Shown here one piece after another: positions 6,008-12,532 of a stretch of 20,577 bases of DNA. The position numbers were made by a program, and so were the translations under genes. Numbering within the stretch: the stretch's first letter is position 1; every line of letters starts with the position of its first letter. The stretch is from DATGEP01 sp035310125 (GTDB lineage Bacteria; Chloroflexota; Ktedonobacteria; Ktedonobacterales; JADMIN01), in contig DATGEP010000133.1 of assembly GCA_035310125.1 (NCBI GenBank), positions 1 through 20,577 on the forward strand, in the 5' to 3' direction. The notes beneath the pieces were generated by a model. That model worked only from the letters and a program-made list of their open reading frames with translations. It was not told the DNA's origin and made no database searches.

Positions 6008-7795
6008 TCGTAGCTGCTGCTGAATCGCTAGCACCTCTTTGCGCAGCGGCGTGCCCTCGTTCATCTCGCGCGCGATCTTCTCGTAGCCGTGCAGCACGGT
6101 GCTGTGGTCGCGCCCACCGAGCGCCTGCCCCACCTCTAGCAGTGAGGCATCCGTTTCCTGACGCATCAGATACATGGCTACCTGGCGCGGCACCACGATA
6201 TGTTTGTCGCGCTGCTTGCCCCGCAGGTCGTCGGCGCTGAGGCGATAGTATTCCGCTACCGCGTCGAGGACTTCTTTGACGCTCACTCGCCGTTGCCGTC
6301 CGTCACTGGCGAGGTTCGCCAGGGCAGCTTTCGTCGTTTCGGTGGTCAAAGGCAAGCCCTGAAGCTGGGCGAACGCGAGGAGGCGGTTGAAGCTGCCCTC
6401 CAGCTCGCGGATGTTGTTTTGTACGCGGCTCGCCAGGTATATCATCACGTCATCGGGCACATCGCGGCGCATCATGTCAGCTTTGGCGCGCAGGATCGCC
6501 ACGCGCGTCTCCAAATCCGGCGCCTGGATGTCCGCGATGAGGCCCCATTCGAACCGTGAGCGCAGCCGCTCGGCCAGGCTCACGATGGCTTTTGGCGGGC
6601 GGTCGCTGCATATGACGATCTGTTTGTTGGCCTCGTGCAGCGTGTTGAAGGTGTGGAAAAACTCTTCTTCGGTGGAGTCCTTGCCAGCGATGAATTGGAT
6701 GTCGTCCACCAGCAACATATCCACCGAGCGGTACTTCGCGCGGAACTCCTCAGTGGTGCGGTAGCGGATAGCGTTGACGATTTCGTTGGTGAACGTCTCC
6801 GAGGAGACGTAGAGGACAACCAGTCCACCCACGATCGCGGTGTGTCCAATGGCATGGAGCAGGTGTGTCTTGCCCAGCCCGACATCGCCATACAGGAAGA
6901 GTGGATTGTACGAGAATCCCGGCGCTTCAGAGACCGCCAGCGAAGCCGCATGCGCCAGCCGGTTGCCGCTACCGACGATGAATGTCTCGAAGGTGTAGCG
7001 TGGATTGAGCTTGGGCGGCGGAATTGACACGCCCCCGTATGAGATGGCGGATATTGCCTCGGCGCTGGAGTTATCGAGTGGAGGTGTGGGATAGCCGCGC
7101 TGGCGCGGCGAGCTGCCCAGGTCATGCCCATCATCACCGTCACCATCGCCGCGAGCGAATCGCGCATCGCCATTACTGTGTACGTTCATGCTCGCCATTC
7201 CGCCTACATGACTCTGTCGCTCACTCAGCCAGCTCCCACGCGCGGAGCCGCTGCTTTCGCCGGCTCGATCCGTTTCTCCTCTCCCATTCGGAGAGGAGTC
7301 TGAGGCCCGGCCTGTACCGGCGACCTCCGCGCCGTCCGCGTCCAAAAGCGTATCGTCATATGGCGCGGGGAGGTCCGGCGCCGCGGGGTCGCTGGGGTGA
7401 GTTTCCCTGGTGTCCTCGCGATGGTTTTCCTGGGAGGCGAAGAGAGTGGGCATTTCGCCGCGTGGGGCCACATGCGGTGGTGTCGCGCGGGAGGATTGCG
7501 TGGCGGTGGGCGCGGGTCTAAGCGTCGCGCCGGAGTCGTCGTCCGCGCCGCCGGCTGTCACGACGACGCGCAGGCGGCATGGCTGGCCCGTGACCGCCGC
7601 GATGGCCGCCTCGATGCGGTCACGGAACCGGCTTTCCAAGAGCTCCTTGGCAAACGTCGTGCGCACGCAGAGGAGTGTCGCTCCGTCGCCCGCGGGAGAT
7701 AGCCAGGTTCCCCGCAGCCACGTATCGAACTGTGCGCGCGTCATCTGCTGGCGCAGTCGCTCCTGTGCGGCGCGCCAGACGTGTCCGTTGCTCAC
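6002..7795 (-). CDS. dnaA: Chromosomal replication initiator DnaA
   Basis: A DnaA of about 597 residues, well above the usual 440-470. Domain I (about 1-80) opens VWRAAQERLRQQMTRAQFDTWL. Domain III starts near 263 with LNPRYTFETFIVGSGNRLAH, has Walker A GDVGLGKTH (about 303-311) and Walker B MLLVDDIQF (about 360-368), and keeps the arginine-finger region RLRSRFEWGL. Domain IV carries the DNA-binding signature GGRDHSTVLHGYEKI (about 560-574). Domain II, about 82-262, is a roughly 180-residue acidic, Ser/Gly/Pro-rich linker that accounts for the extra length and includes a repeat-derived peptide. GTG 7795 is preferred, with GAGGA upstream; TTG 7798 directly before it is possible. The gene lacks the common dnaN/recF neighbours and I saw no cluster of TTATCCACA boxes nearby. 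Its stop lies inside a REP-like element. Confidence 0.98.
   Translation of the reverse strand: MSNGHVWRAAQERLRQQMTRAQFDTWLRGTWLSPAGDGATLLCVRTTFAKELLESRFRDRIEAAIAAVTGQPCRLRVVVTAGGADDDSGATLRPAPTATQSSRATPPHVAPRGEMPTLFASQENHREDTRETHPSDPAAPDLPAPYDDTLLDADGAEVAGTGRASDSSPNGRGETDRAGESSGSARGSWLSERQSHVGGMASMNVHSNGDARFARGDGDGDDGHDLGSSPRQRGYPTPPLDNSSAEAISAISYGGVSIPPPKLNPRYTFETFIVGSGNRLAHAASLAVSEAPGFSYNPLFLYGDVGLGKTHLLHAIGHTAIVGGLVVLYVSSETFTNEIVNAIRYRTTEEFRAKYRSVDMLLVDDIQFIAGKDSTEEEFFHTFNTLHEANKQIVICSDRPPKAIVSLAERLRSRFEWGLIADIQAPDLETRVAILRAKADMMRRDVPDDVMIYLASRVQNNIRELEGSFNRLLAFAQLQGLPLTTETTKAALANLASDGRQRRVSVKEVLDAVAEYYRLSADDLRGKQRDKHIVVPRQVAMYLMRQETDASLLEVGQALGGRDHSTVLHGYEKIAREMNEGTPLRKEVLAIQQQLRG
7276..7298. 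repeat. Perfect 9-5-9 palindrome inside the dnaA linker
   Basis: CTCCTCTCC (7276-7284) and GGAGAGGAG (7290-7298) pair perfectly around CATTC. In the dnaA frame this reads SSPNGRGETD, the type of peptide that CCTCTCCC/GGGAGAGG dispersed repeats encode. It lies in the middle of domain II, where insertion is tolerated. Confidence 0.7.
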
Positions 7796-7847
7796 CAAGT
7801 CGGTCCTCGTAAAGATGGGTGTCGTTCAACCCGGCAAAGTGGTGTTC

Positions 7848-7877
7848 ATGGTAGCAGAGGGATACCCGCACTCGCAA
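7848..7877 (-). promoter_or_regulatory. Candidate dnaA promoter
   Basis: On the minus strand TTGCGA (7877-7872) and TACCAT (7853-7848) are separated by 18 bp and lie about 53 bp upstream of the dnaA GTG. Each hexamer matches the housekeeping consensus at four positions. No DnaA box is seen in this 104-bp gap, so DnaA autoregulation through a nearby box is not evident. Confidence 0.35.
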
Positions 7878-7902
7878 GCCCGATACCCAATCGGCTAGCG
7901 AT

Positions 7903-8289
7903 CTATGCCTCGCGCAGGGCGATGACTTCTACTTCCACTAACGCATTACGCGGTAGCTCCGCCACGGCTACCGTCGAGCGGGCAGGCGGCTCGCTGGTGA
8001 AGAATTGGCCGTAGACTTCATTCATCGCCGTGAAATTCGCCATCGAGGTGAGAAATACCGTCGTCTTCACCACCTGCGCGAACGAGCTACCCGCCGCCTG
8101 GAGCACCGCGCTCACATTCTCCAGCGCCCGCCGCGTCTGCGCTTGCACATCACCTTCGACAAGCTGCCCGGTGGCTGGGTCCAGCGCGATCTGGCCAGAC
8201 GCGAAAACCAGATTCCCTGTCGCAATCGCCTGGCTGTAAGGACCAATCGCCGCCGGGGCCGCCGCCGTCGCAATTCGCTCACGCCGCAT
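7903..8289 (-). CDS. ridA: RidA family reactive enamine/imine deaminase
   Basis: A 128-residue protein, the normal RidA (YjgF/YER057c/UK114) length. It has the opening IGPYSQAI (about 15-22), the core strand NLVFASGQIALDP, the helix QTRRALENVSAVLQAAGSS, and the ending ARSTVAVAELPRNALVEVEVIA. Arg104 in PPARSTV is the conserved residue that binds the substrate carboxylate, and the glutamate of VEVEVIA (about 121) is the conserved water-activating position. The family hydrolyses 2-aminoacrylate and similar intermediates of PLP enzymes, as a cytosolic trimer. The ATG at 8289 has GGAGG nine bases upstream; the frame stays open further upstream but that sequence does not resemble the family. The gene is divergent from an uncharacterised gene at 8398, and its leader contains a tandem 12-bp repeat. 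Confidence 0.95.
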   Translation of the reverse strand: MRRERIATAAAPAAIGPYSQAIATGNLVFASGQIALDPATGQLVEGDVQAQTRRALENVSAVLQAAGSSFAQVVKTTVFLTSMANFTAMNEVYGQFFTSEPPARSTVAVAELPRNALVEVEVIALREA

Positions 8290-8303
8290 ACGTCCAATCC
8301 TCC

Positions 8304-8327
8304 GTTGATAGACTCGTTGATGGACTC
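8304..8327. repeat. Tandem 12-bp repeat in the ridA leader
   Basis: GTTGATAGACTC (8304-8315) is followed directly by GTTGATGGACTC (8316-8327), differing at one base. On the ridA strand this sits immediately before the GGAGG ribosome site. It could be a regulator-binding direct repeat or simple slippage. Confidence 0.5.
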
Positions 8328-8385
8328 GTAGACCTGCCCATGGGAACACGCGCTTCGCACTCCAAACGTTACCACACAAACGGTG

Positions 8386-8391
8386 TATAAT
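8386..8391 (+). promoter_or_regulatory. Consensus -10 box predicting a leaderless mRNA
   Basis: TATAAT at 8386-8391 is followed by six bases and then the ATG at 8398, so the predicted transcription start coincides with the start codon. No purine-rich ribosome site precedes the ATG. The -35 region is weak. Read on the other strand the same AT-rich core gives TATTAT, so it may also serve divergent ridA. Confidence 0.65.
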
Positions 8392-8397
8392 ACCGCC

Positions 8398-9144
8398 ATG
8401 AGCACTACGATTACCGTTCTACACATTCAGGGGCACCGGCCTGAAGCTGTCGAAGATGCCCTCGCGGCGATTTTTACGCGCGAGGAGCGTCCCCGCGTGC
8501 TGCGGATCGAAGGCACCTATGCGGCGGTGCTGGCGCGCGCGACTGATCCCGATCTTGCCGCCGCCTACCGGTACGTCATCCTGCGGCCACACGCCTCCTC
8601 CACATGGACGCCCGTGCTGGAGGTCGGCAACCGCGCCGACGGGCTAGATGTCGAGCTATCCGGCACGCTGGATGGCGCCGCCGTCTTCACCACATTTGTG
8701 TTTGGCGATATCGTCTCCGGCTACCGGCTCGCCCGCGCGGGCGCGCTGGTGGATCGTTACGCCAGCGATCCCACCTATGGGGCGGGCGATGAGGAAGATG
8801 AGGCGTCTGGGTCACCAGCCTCGGTCGCCGAGGACGTGGATATCGAGAGCGAGCGCGCCCACCCGGAGCGCTTCGCTGATCTGCTCCCCGCTGGCACCCC
8901 GCCGGAAGACTTTGTTCGCGTCGTGCTGGCGCCCGGCTGGTGGGAAACGCACGACACAGAGGCGACCGGCGCCCCGAACGCCGCGACCGACGACGAAGAC
9001 GAGCTGGTGGACGAAACCGACCGCATGCGCTGCATCGGCCTCGCGCTGGAGCTGTGGGCGCCCGATGAGTATCCATTCGCGCAGGATCCTGAAGACATCC
9101 CGAACACCGTCGCTGGTCCCGCGATTGCCGTTGCCTTCACGTGA
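8398..9144 (+). CDS. Uncharacterised acidic protein
   Basis: I do not recognise a named family. The 248-residue product has no signal peptide or membrane segment and is strongly acidic. The N-terminal part (about 1-128) looks folded, with STTITVLHIQG, an ALAAIF helix, and LRIEGTYAAVLARATDPDLA. It ends in VFGDIVSGYRLARAGALVDRYASDPTY, a pattern in which a short strand is followed by 'GY.L...G..VDrY.SdPtY'. A disordered acidic linker (about 129-155, GDEEDEASGSPAS) leads to a second segment with DLLPAGTPPEDFVRVVLAPGWWE (about 161-183). A second acidic linker follows (about 196-208), then a C-terminal block MRCIGLALELWAPDEYPF. I chose ATG 8398 because the first block starts there and a -10 box lies just upstream; an in-frame GTG at 8383 would lie over the promoter. 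Coding is well supported, function is unknown. Confidence 0.75.
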   Translation: MSTTITVLHIQGHRPEAVEDALAAIFTREERPRVLRIEGTYAAVLARATDPDLAAAYRYVILRPHASSTWTPVLEVGNRADGLDVELSGTLDGAAVFTTFVFGDIVSGYRLARAGALVDRYASDPTYGAGDEEDEASGSPASVAEDVDIESERAHPERFADLLPAGTPPEDFVRVVLAPGWWETHDTEATGAPNAATDDEDELVDETDRMRCIGLALELWAPDEYPFAQDPEDIPNTVAGPAIAVAFT

Positions 9145-9247
9145 GCGTACTCAGCGCCCGCATCACGCATCCGCAACGCGGCGGGATGGCGGGGGTCTCA
9201 ATCTGGTAACAAACATGCTCCCAGGGACGGAAGTTCTCCTACTGGCC

Positions 9248-9276
9248 TTGCGGCGGCACTATACCGCCGGTACAAT
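9248..9276 (+). promoter_or_regulatory. Promoter of yvcK
   Basis: TTGCGG (9248-9253), a 17-bp spacer and TACAAT (9271-9276) make a good housekeeping promoter about 95 bp before the preferred yvcK start. The predicted transcription start is near 9283. Confidence 0.6.
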
Positions 9277-9371
9277 GCCAGCAATGCCCGGCTGAGGAAC
9301 GCCTGTGGAAGGATATGCTACGTTGCGGTCGGCACGCCGGAGTGTGCCAGAATATGCCAGGAGCGAGAGTT

Positions 9372-10457
9372 GTGGAGCATCCCGTTGACGAGCGTGAGCG
9401 TGAGACGCGCGCGCTGAGCCAGCTACTCAATAAGCGTGTCGTCACCATCGGCGGCGGCACCGGCCCATTTGGTCTGCTTTCCGGCCTCAAGCGATTTCCG
9501 TGCTCGATCACCGCGGTGGTCACGATGGCCGATAGCGGCGGCAGCTCGCGGCGCCTCATGGACGAGTTCGGTCAGCTTCCCTTTGGCGATCTGCGCCAGG
9601 CGCTCGTCGCGCTTTCCCGCAAGGGCGCCCTCTGGCGCGACGTCTTCACCTTCCGGTTCCGCATGCCCGAAGGCCAGGCCGCCGACGATCCCGATGTCTC
9701 GCATTCCGAGCGAGTCGCCGAGCAGGCGGGCGTGAGCGGCCATAGCCTGGGCAACCTTATCATCTCCGCCCTACAAGACCTCAACGAGGGTAACCTGCTG
9801 CGGGCCATCGAAGATGCTCAGGAGCTCCTGGATACGGCGGGCAAGGTGCTGCCGGTCACACTCACGCACGCGACGCTCTGCGCCGAGCTTGCCGGCGGCG
9901 AGACGGTCTGCGGCGAAACGGAGATTGATACACGCGGCAGCCGCAATCGCGACGCACTGCCACCCATTCAGCGAGTTTTCCTGCGCGACGCGACACCCGC
10001 GTGCGCGGATGCGCTGCGGGCTATTCGCCGCGCCGATGTGATTGTCATTGGTCCTGGCGACCTCTACACCAGCGTCCTGCCAAACCTGCTTGTAGACGGA
10101 ATCGCCGAGGCCATACGCGCCTCGGAGGCCCGCAAAATCTACGTGTGTAATCTCATGACCAAGCATGGCGAAACCGATGGATTCGCCGCCGCCGATTTCG
10201 TGCGCGAAATTCACCGCTATCTTGGCCACCGCGTAGATCGCGTCATCTTGCATGACGGCTCCCTTCCCGAGCACCTTGTGGAGAGCTACGCCGAGCAGCA
10301 GCAGTATCCTGTTCAGCCGGATGTCGAGAATGTGCGCAAGCTCGTGCCCGACGTCGTCGTGGATGGTTTGCTTGCCATACACCGCGATCACTTTGTGCGC
10401 CACGACGCCGATCAGCTCATCCGCGCAATCTTCGCCCCGGTCAACTTCAGCCTGTAG
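9372..10457 (+). CDS. yvcK: YvcK/CofD-like UDP-sugar-binding gluconeogenesis factor
   Basis: A clear YvcK homologue of 361 residues. Family landmarks in order are RVVTIGGGTGPFGLLSGLK (about 22-40, the nucleotide-binding glycine loop), VVTMADSGGSSRRLMDEFG, PFGDLRQALVALS, SGHSLGNLIISAL, VIVIGPGDLYTSVLPNLLVDG, and VCNLMTKHGETDGF. In Bacillus and relatives the protein binds UDP-N-acetylglucosamine and links carbon status to cell-wall synthesis and shape. The fold is shared with the transferase CofD, but the YvcK-type motifs dominate here. I prefer GTG 9372 because AGGAG lies eight bases upstream. In-frame ATGs at 9354 and 9315 have poor spacing to ribosome sites, so those extra 6 to 19 residues are probably untranslated. 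The common neighbours rapZ and whiA are not present on either side. Confidence 0.95.
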   Translation: MEHPVDERERETRALSQLLNKRVVTIGGGTGPFGLLSGLKRFPCSITAVVTMADSGGSSRRLMDEFGQLPFGDLRQALVALSRKGALWRDVFTFRFRMPEGQAADDPDVSHSERVAEQAGVSGHSLGNLIISALQDLNEGNLLRAIEDAQELLDTAGKVLPVTLTHATLCAELAGGETVCGETEIDTRGSRNRDALPPIQRVFLRDATPACADALRAIRRADVIVIGPGDLYTSVLPNLLVDGIAEAIRASEARKIYVCNLMTKHGETDGFAAADFVREIHRYLGHRVDRVILHDGSLPEHLVESYAEQQQYPVQPDVENVRKLVPDVVVDGLLAIHRDHFVRHDADQLIRAIFAPVNFSL

Positions 10458-10503
10458 CGACCGATTGGTCCAGGCACAATTGCCGGCACCGATATCTCCT
10501 AAT

Positions 10504-10550
10504 CTGTGAGGCATGTCACAGCGCCGCCGCGCGCGCGGCAAGTCTATACA
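10504..10550 (+). promoter_or_regulatory. CRP-type operator and activator-dependent promoter
   Basis: CTGTGA (10504-10509), six bases, TCACAG (10516-10521) form a perfect inverted repeat identical to the CRP/GlxR consensus TGTGA-N6-TCACA. TATACA at 10545-10550 is a good -10 box with no recognisable -35. The operator centre (10512.5) is about 42-45 bp before the expected transcription start, the class II activator position. A GCGGAC-GCA-GTCCGC hairpin (10569-10583) follows in the leader. The next gene is the GerMN lipoprotein at 10659. Confidence 0.65.
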
Positions 10551-10658
10551 GTGACCGCAACAAACGGGGCGGACGCAGTCCGCTTCGCCGGGCGCGTGGA
10601 GCGGGGGCGCGTCTTAGTGCGACGTATCCGGCGCCGTGCGGTCTAAGGAGAGCACGGT

Positions 10659-11327
10659 ATGGCATCATTTGGTCGGAGGCATCGTAGGGCGCGGAGTAGC
10701 TTGCGAGAACAGGCGTGGCTGGCTGTCCGGCGCGGATTGTGTGCGCGCGCCGGGGTGGTGGCGCTGGTGGGGCTGCTCGCGCTGGGCGCGAGCGCGTGCG
10801 CGACGGGTCGCCAAACAGGTACGGGCGCGGGGACACCGACGATCTCCGCCAGCGCGGTACCAGGCACGCCCACCACTGTCGCGGGTGGCTATCCGGTGAA
10901 GGTCTACTTCTCGAAGCATCCAGATTCGGACAACGATCCGGCGAAGGTGTACATGGCTGAGCGTGTGTCGCCGACGCTGGGGGTGGCGACGTATGCCATC
11001 CAGCAGCTCATCGCGGGGCCAACGGCAGGTGAGCAAAGCGCGGGACTCTACACGCCGCTCACGATCTCGCTCAGCGGCGCGTCCACCTGCGGCGGCGCGG
11101 ACTTCACGCTTACGTTGAATATGCGCGGGTCGAAACCGCAACCGGGCACGGCGACGCTGAAGCTCTGCCACGCGACGTCGCTTGCCGGCGATCTGACGGG
11201 CGGGCGCATCGCGGCAGAGATTGACGCGACACTGCTGCAATTCTCGAACATCAAACAGGTGGCCATTCTCACGCAGAGCGGCTCCTGCTTCAACGATTTC
11301 AAGGGAGCCAACGACTGCCTCAAATAG
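10659..11327 (+). CDS. GerMN-domain lipoprotein
   Basis: A 222-residue exported protein. A long arginine-rich N-region leads to the hydrophobic stretch AGVVALVGLLALGASAC, with Cys47 as the probable lipid-anchored residue. The box has Ala at -3 rather than the usual Leu, so anchoring is likely but not certain. A Thr/Gly/Pro linker (about 48-75) precedes a GerMN domain: YPVKVYFSKHPDSDNDPAKV, ATYAIQQLIAGPTAGEQSAGLYTPL, DFTLTLN, AAEIDATLLQFSNIKQVAIL. The domain was named from the spore germination protein GerM and also occurs in exported lipoproteins of non-sporulating bacteria, so a germination role should not be assumed. It would face the cell envelope. AGGAGAG before the ATG supports the start. 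Upstream lies a CRP-type operator. A hairpin at 11413 lies between it and the convergent next gene. Confidence 0.85.
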   Translation: MASFGRRHRRARSSLREQAWLAVRRGLCARAGVVALVGLLALGASACATGRQTGTGAGTPTISASAVPGTPTTVAGGYPVKVYFSKHPDSDNDPAKVYMAERVSPTLGVATYAIQQLIAGPTAGEQSAGLYTPLTISLSGASTCGGADFTLTLNMRGSKPQPGTATLKLCHATSLAGDLTGGRIAAEIDATLLQFSNIKQVAILTQSGSCFNDFKGANDCLK

Positions 11328-11412
11328 GCTGCCCACCAGAGCGGACATGGTTCGGCAGCCAGGAGGATGAGCATACGGGTTGATGGCTTATTTTGGGTGT
11401 TGACAGATATAG

Positions 11413-11431
11413 CCCACCGCAAGCCGGTGGG
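11413..11431. terminator. Possible bidirectional terminator hairpin
   Basis: CCCACCG (11413-11419) and CGGTGGG (11425-11431) form a perfect 7-bp GC-rich stem with a 5-base loop between convergent genes. There is no T-tract on either strand, so it may end transcription weakly, rely on Rho, or just protect 3' ends. Confidence 0.45.
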
Positions 11432-11440
11432 TGGGGCACG

Positions 11441-12280
11441 CTAGGTGGCAAACAGCGAGGTGAGCTCCGCGCTTGACAGGGTTTCGGCGCTCAGGCGCGC
11501 GTAGGTGCCGTGCTCGCGTAACTCCGCGAGGATCGCTCGTAGATGCCCAAGCGCCGCGCTCATCAGCCTGCCCGCGAGACTGACGCGCGCGACGCCGAGC
11601 TGCGCAAGTTCTGGAAGGGGCGGGTGAGGAGGGCCACCCATAATATTGATGGGGCCGTTGATCGCTTTGACCAGGTTGGCGATGGTGTCGCGGTCGAGAA
11701 TGCCGATTGGATAGGCACAATCCGCGCCCGCTTGCAGGTAGGCGTTCGCGCGCTGCACCGCGTGCTCGAAGCGGCTCGCTGGCTCACCGTCTGCCAGCAA
11801 AAAGGTGTCTACGCGCGCATTGATAACGAACGGAATATCAATCGAAGTCGCTACTTCACGCAGCGCATGAATCAGCTCCACCTGGCGCGAGACATCTACC
11901 AGCGCTTTTCCCGATTGCGGGAGCGAGTCTTCGATATTGATGCCAACAACGCCGGTCGCGATCACGGCTTTGACGGTCTGGAGCACCTCGTCAATGGAGC
12001 TCCCATACCCCGCCTCGATATCCGCCGTAACAGGACATGCGACGACGCGCGTAATTCGGGCAGTCGCATCAATCAGCATGTCCCGGCTGATGTGTTGGCC
12101 GTCGCGGTAGCCCAACGCGGCGGCGACCCCAGAGCTCGTTGTGGCGATGGCGCGGAATCCAGCTTGCTCAACCAGACGCGCGCTCGCGGCATCCCATATG
12201 TTTGGCAAGACCAGCAGCGGCGTTTCATGATGAAACCGGCGAAACTGTGCCGCGCGCTCCTGTTGACTCTGAGAACTCAT
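11441..12280 (-). CDS. Isocitrate lyase / PEP mutase family enzyme
   Basis: A 279-residue TIM-barrel protein of the isocitrate lyase/phosphoenolpyruvate mutase superfamily. Visible landmarks are LLVLPNIWDAASARLVEQAGF (about 22-42), ATTSSGVAAALGYRDG (about 46-61), the metal/substrate loop TADIEAGYG (about 85-93), GINIEDS (about 113-119), and FVINARVDTFL (about 151-161). The family cleaves or rearranges C-C or C-P bonds of 2-oxo and phosphonate acids (methylisocitrate lyase, oxaloacetate hydrolase, PEP mutase). The KKCGH loop of true isocitrate lyase is absent, which excludes the glyoxylate-shunt enzyme. No phosphonate genes are nearby, so the substrate is unknown. ATG 12280 has GGGAGG about seven bases upstream; the open frame continues upstream but without family resemblance. 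A promoter lies just upstream. Confidence 0.85.
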   Translation of the reverse strand: MSSQSQQERAAQFRRFHHETPLLVLPNIWDAASARLVEQAGFRAIATTSSGVAAALGYRDGQHISRDMLIDATARITRVVACPVTADIEAGYGSSIDEVLQTVKAVIATGVVGINIEDSLPQSGKALVDVSRQVELIHALREVATSIDIPFVINARVDTFLLADGEPASRFEHAVQRANAYLQAGADCAYPIGILDRDTIANLVKAINGPINIMGGPPHPPLPELAQLGVARVSLAGRLMSAALGHLRAILAELREHGTYARLSAETLSSAELTSLFAT

Positions 12281-12329
12281 CGGCGTACCTCCCACGAATG
12301 CCTGACAGGACGACAATCCTTTTGTATTC

Positions 12330-12358
12330 ACTATAGGGTGGCATTGGCCTTGCGGCAA
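12330..12358 (-). promoter_or_regulatory. Promoter of the PEP mutase family gene
   Basis: On the minus strand TTGCCG (12358-12353), a 17-bp spacer and TATAGT (12335-12330) form a good housekeeping promoter. The predicted leader to the ATG at 12280 is about 43 bases. Confidence 0.6.
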
Positions 12359-12465
12359 GGGCCGATTTTACCAGTTCCAACGGTGCCAATATGGTGGTGT
12401 GAGCCAGGAAGAGAGTGATTCCTACTGCCCGCTGCGGAGTGGGGGCACACGCCGGCGGCTCCGCG

Positions 12466-12474
12466 TGCTATAAT
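12466..12474 (+). promoter_or_regulatory. Extended -10 promoter of the rRNA methyltransferase gene
   Basis: TGCTATAAT combines a TGn extension (12466-12468) with a consensus -10 (12469-12474). No good -35 is present, as expected for extended -10 promoters. Transcription would start near 12481, about 52 bases before the preferred ATG. Confidence 0.6.
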
Positions 12475-12532
12475 GCGCTGTTGGCGCACGTGGGCGCGCC
12501 GGATGGCGGACGAGTACAGGGGGAGCGCGACA

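Noticed and set aside
10659..11327. Spore germination role for the GerMN protein
   Set aside because: The domain occurs widely in exported lipoproteins of non-spore-formers, and no sporulation gene is nearby.
11441..12280. Glyoxylate-shunt isocitrate lyase
   Set aside because: The protein is too short and lacks the KKCGH catalytic loop; only superfamily membership is supported.
12328..12338. TCACTATAGGG, matching part of the T7 phage promoter
   Set aside because: The rest of the T7 consensus is absent and no phage polymerase is present. On the other strand the same bases are explained by the TATAGT -10 of the PEP mutase family gene.
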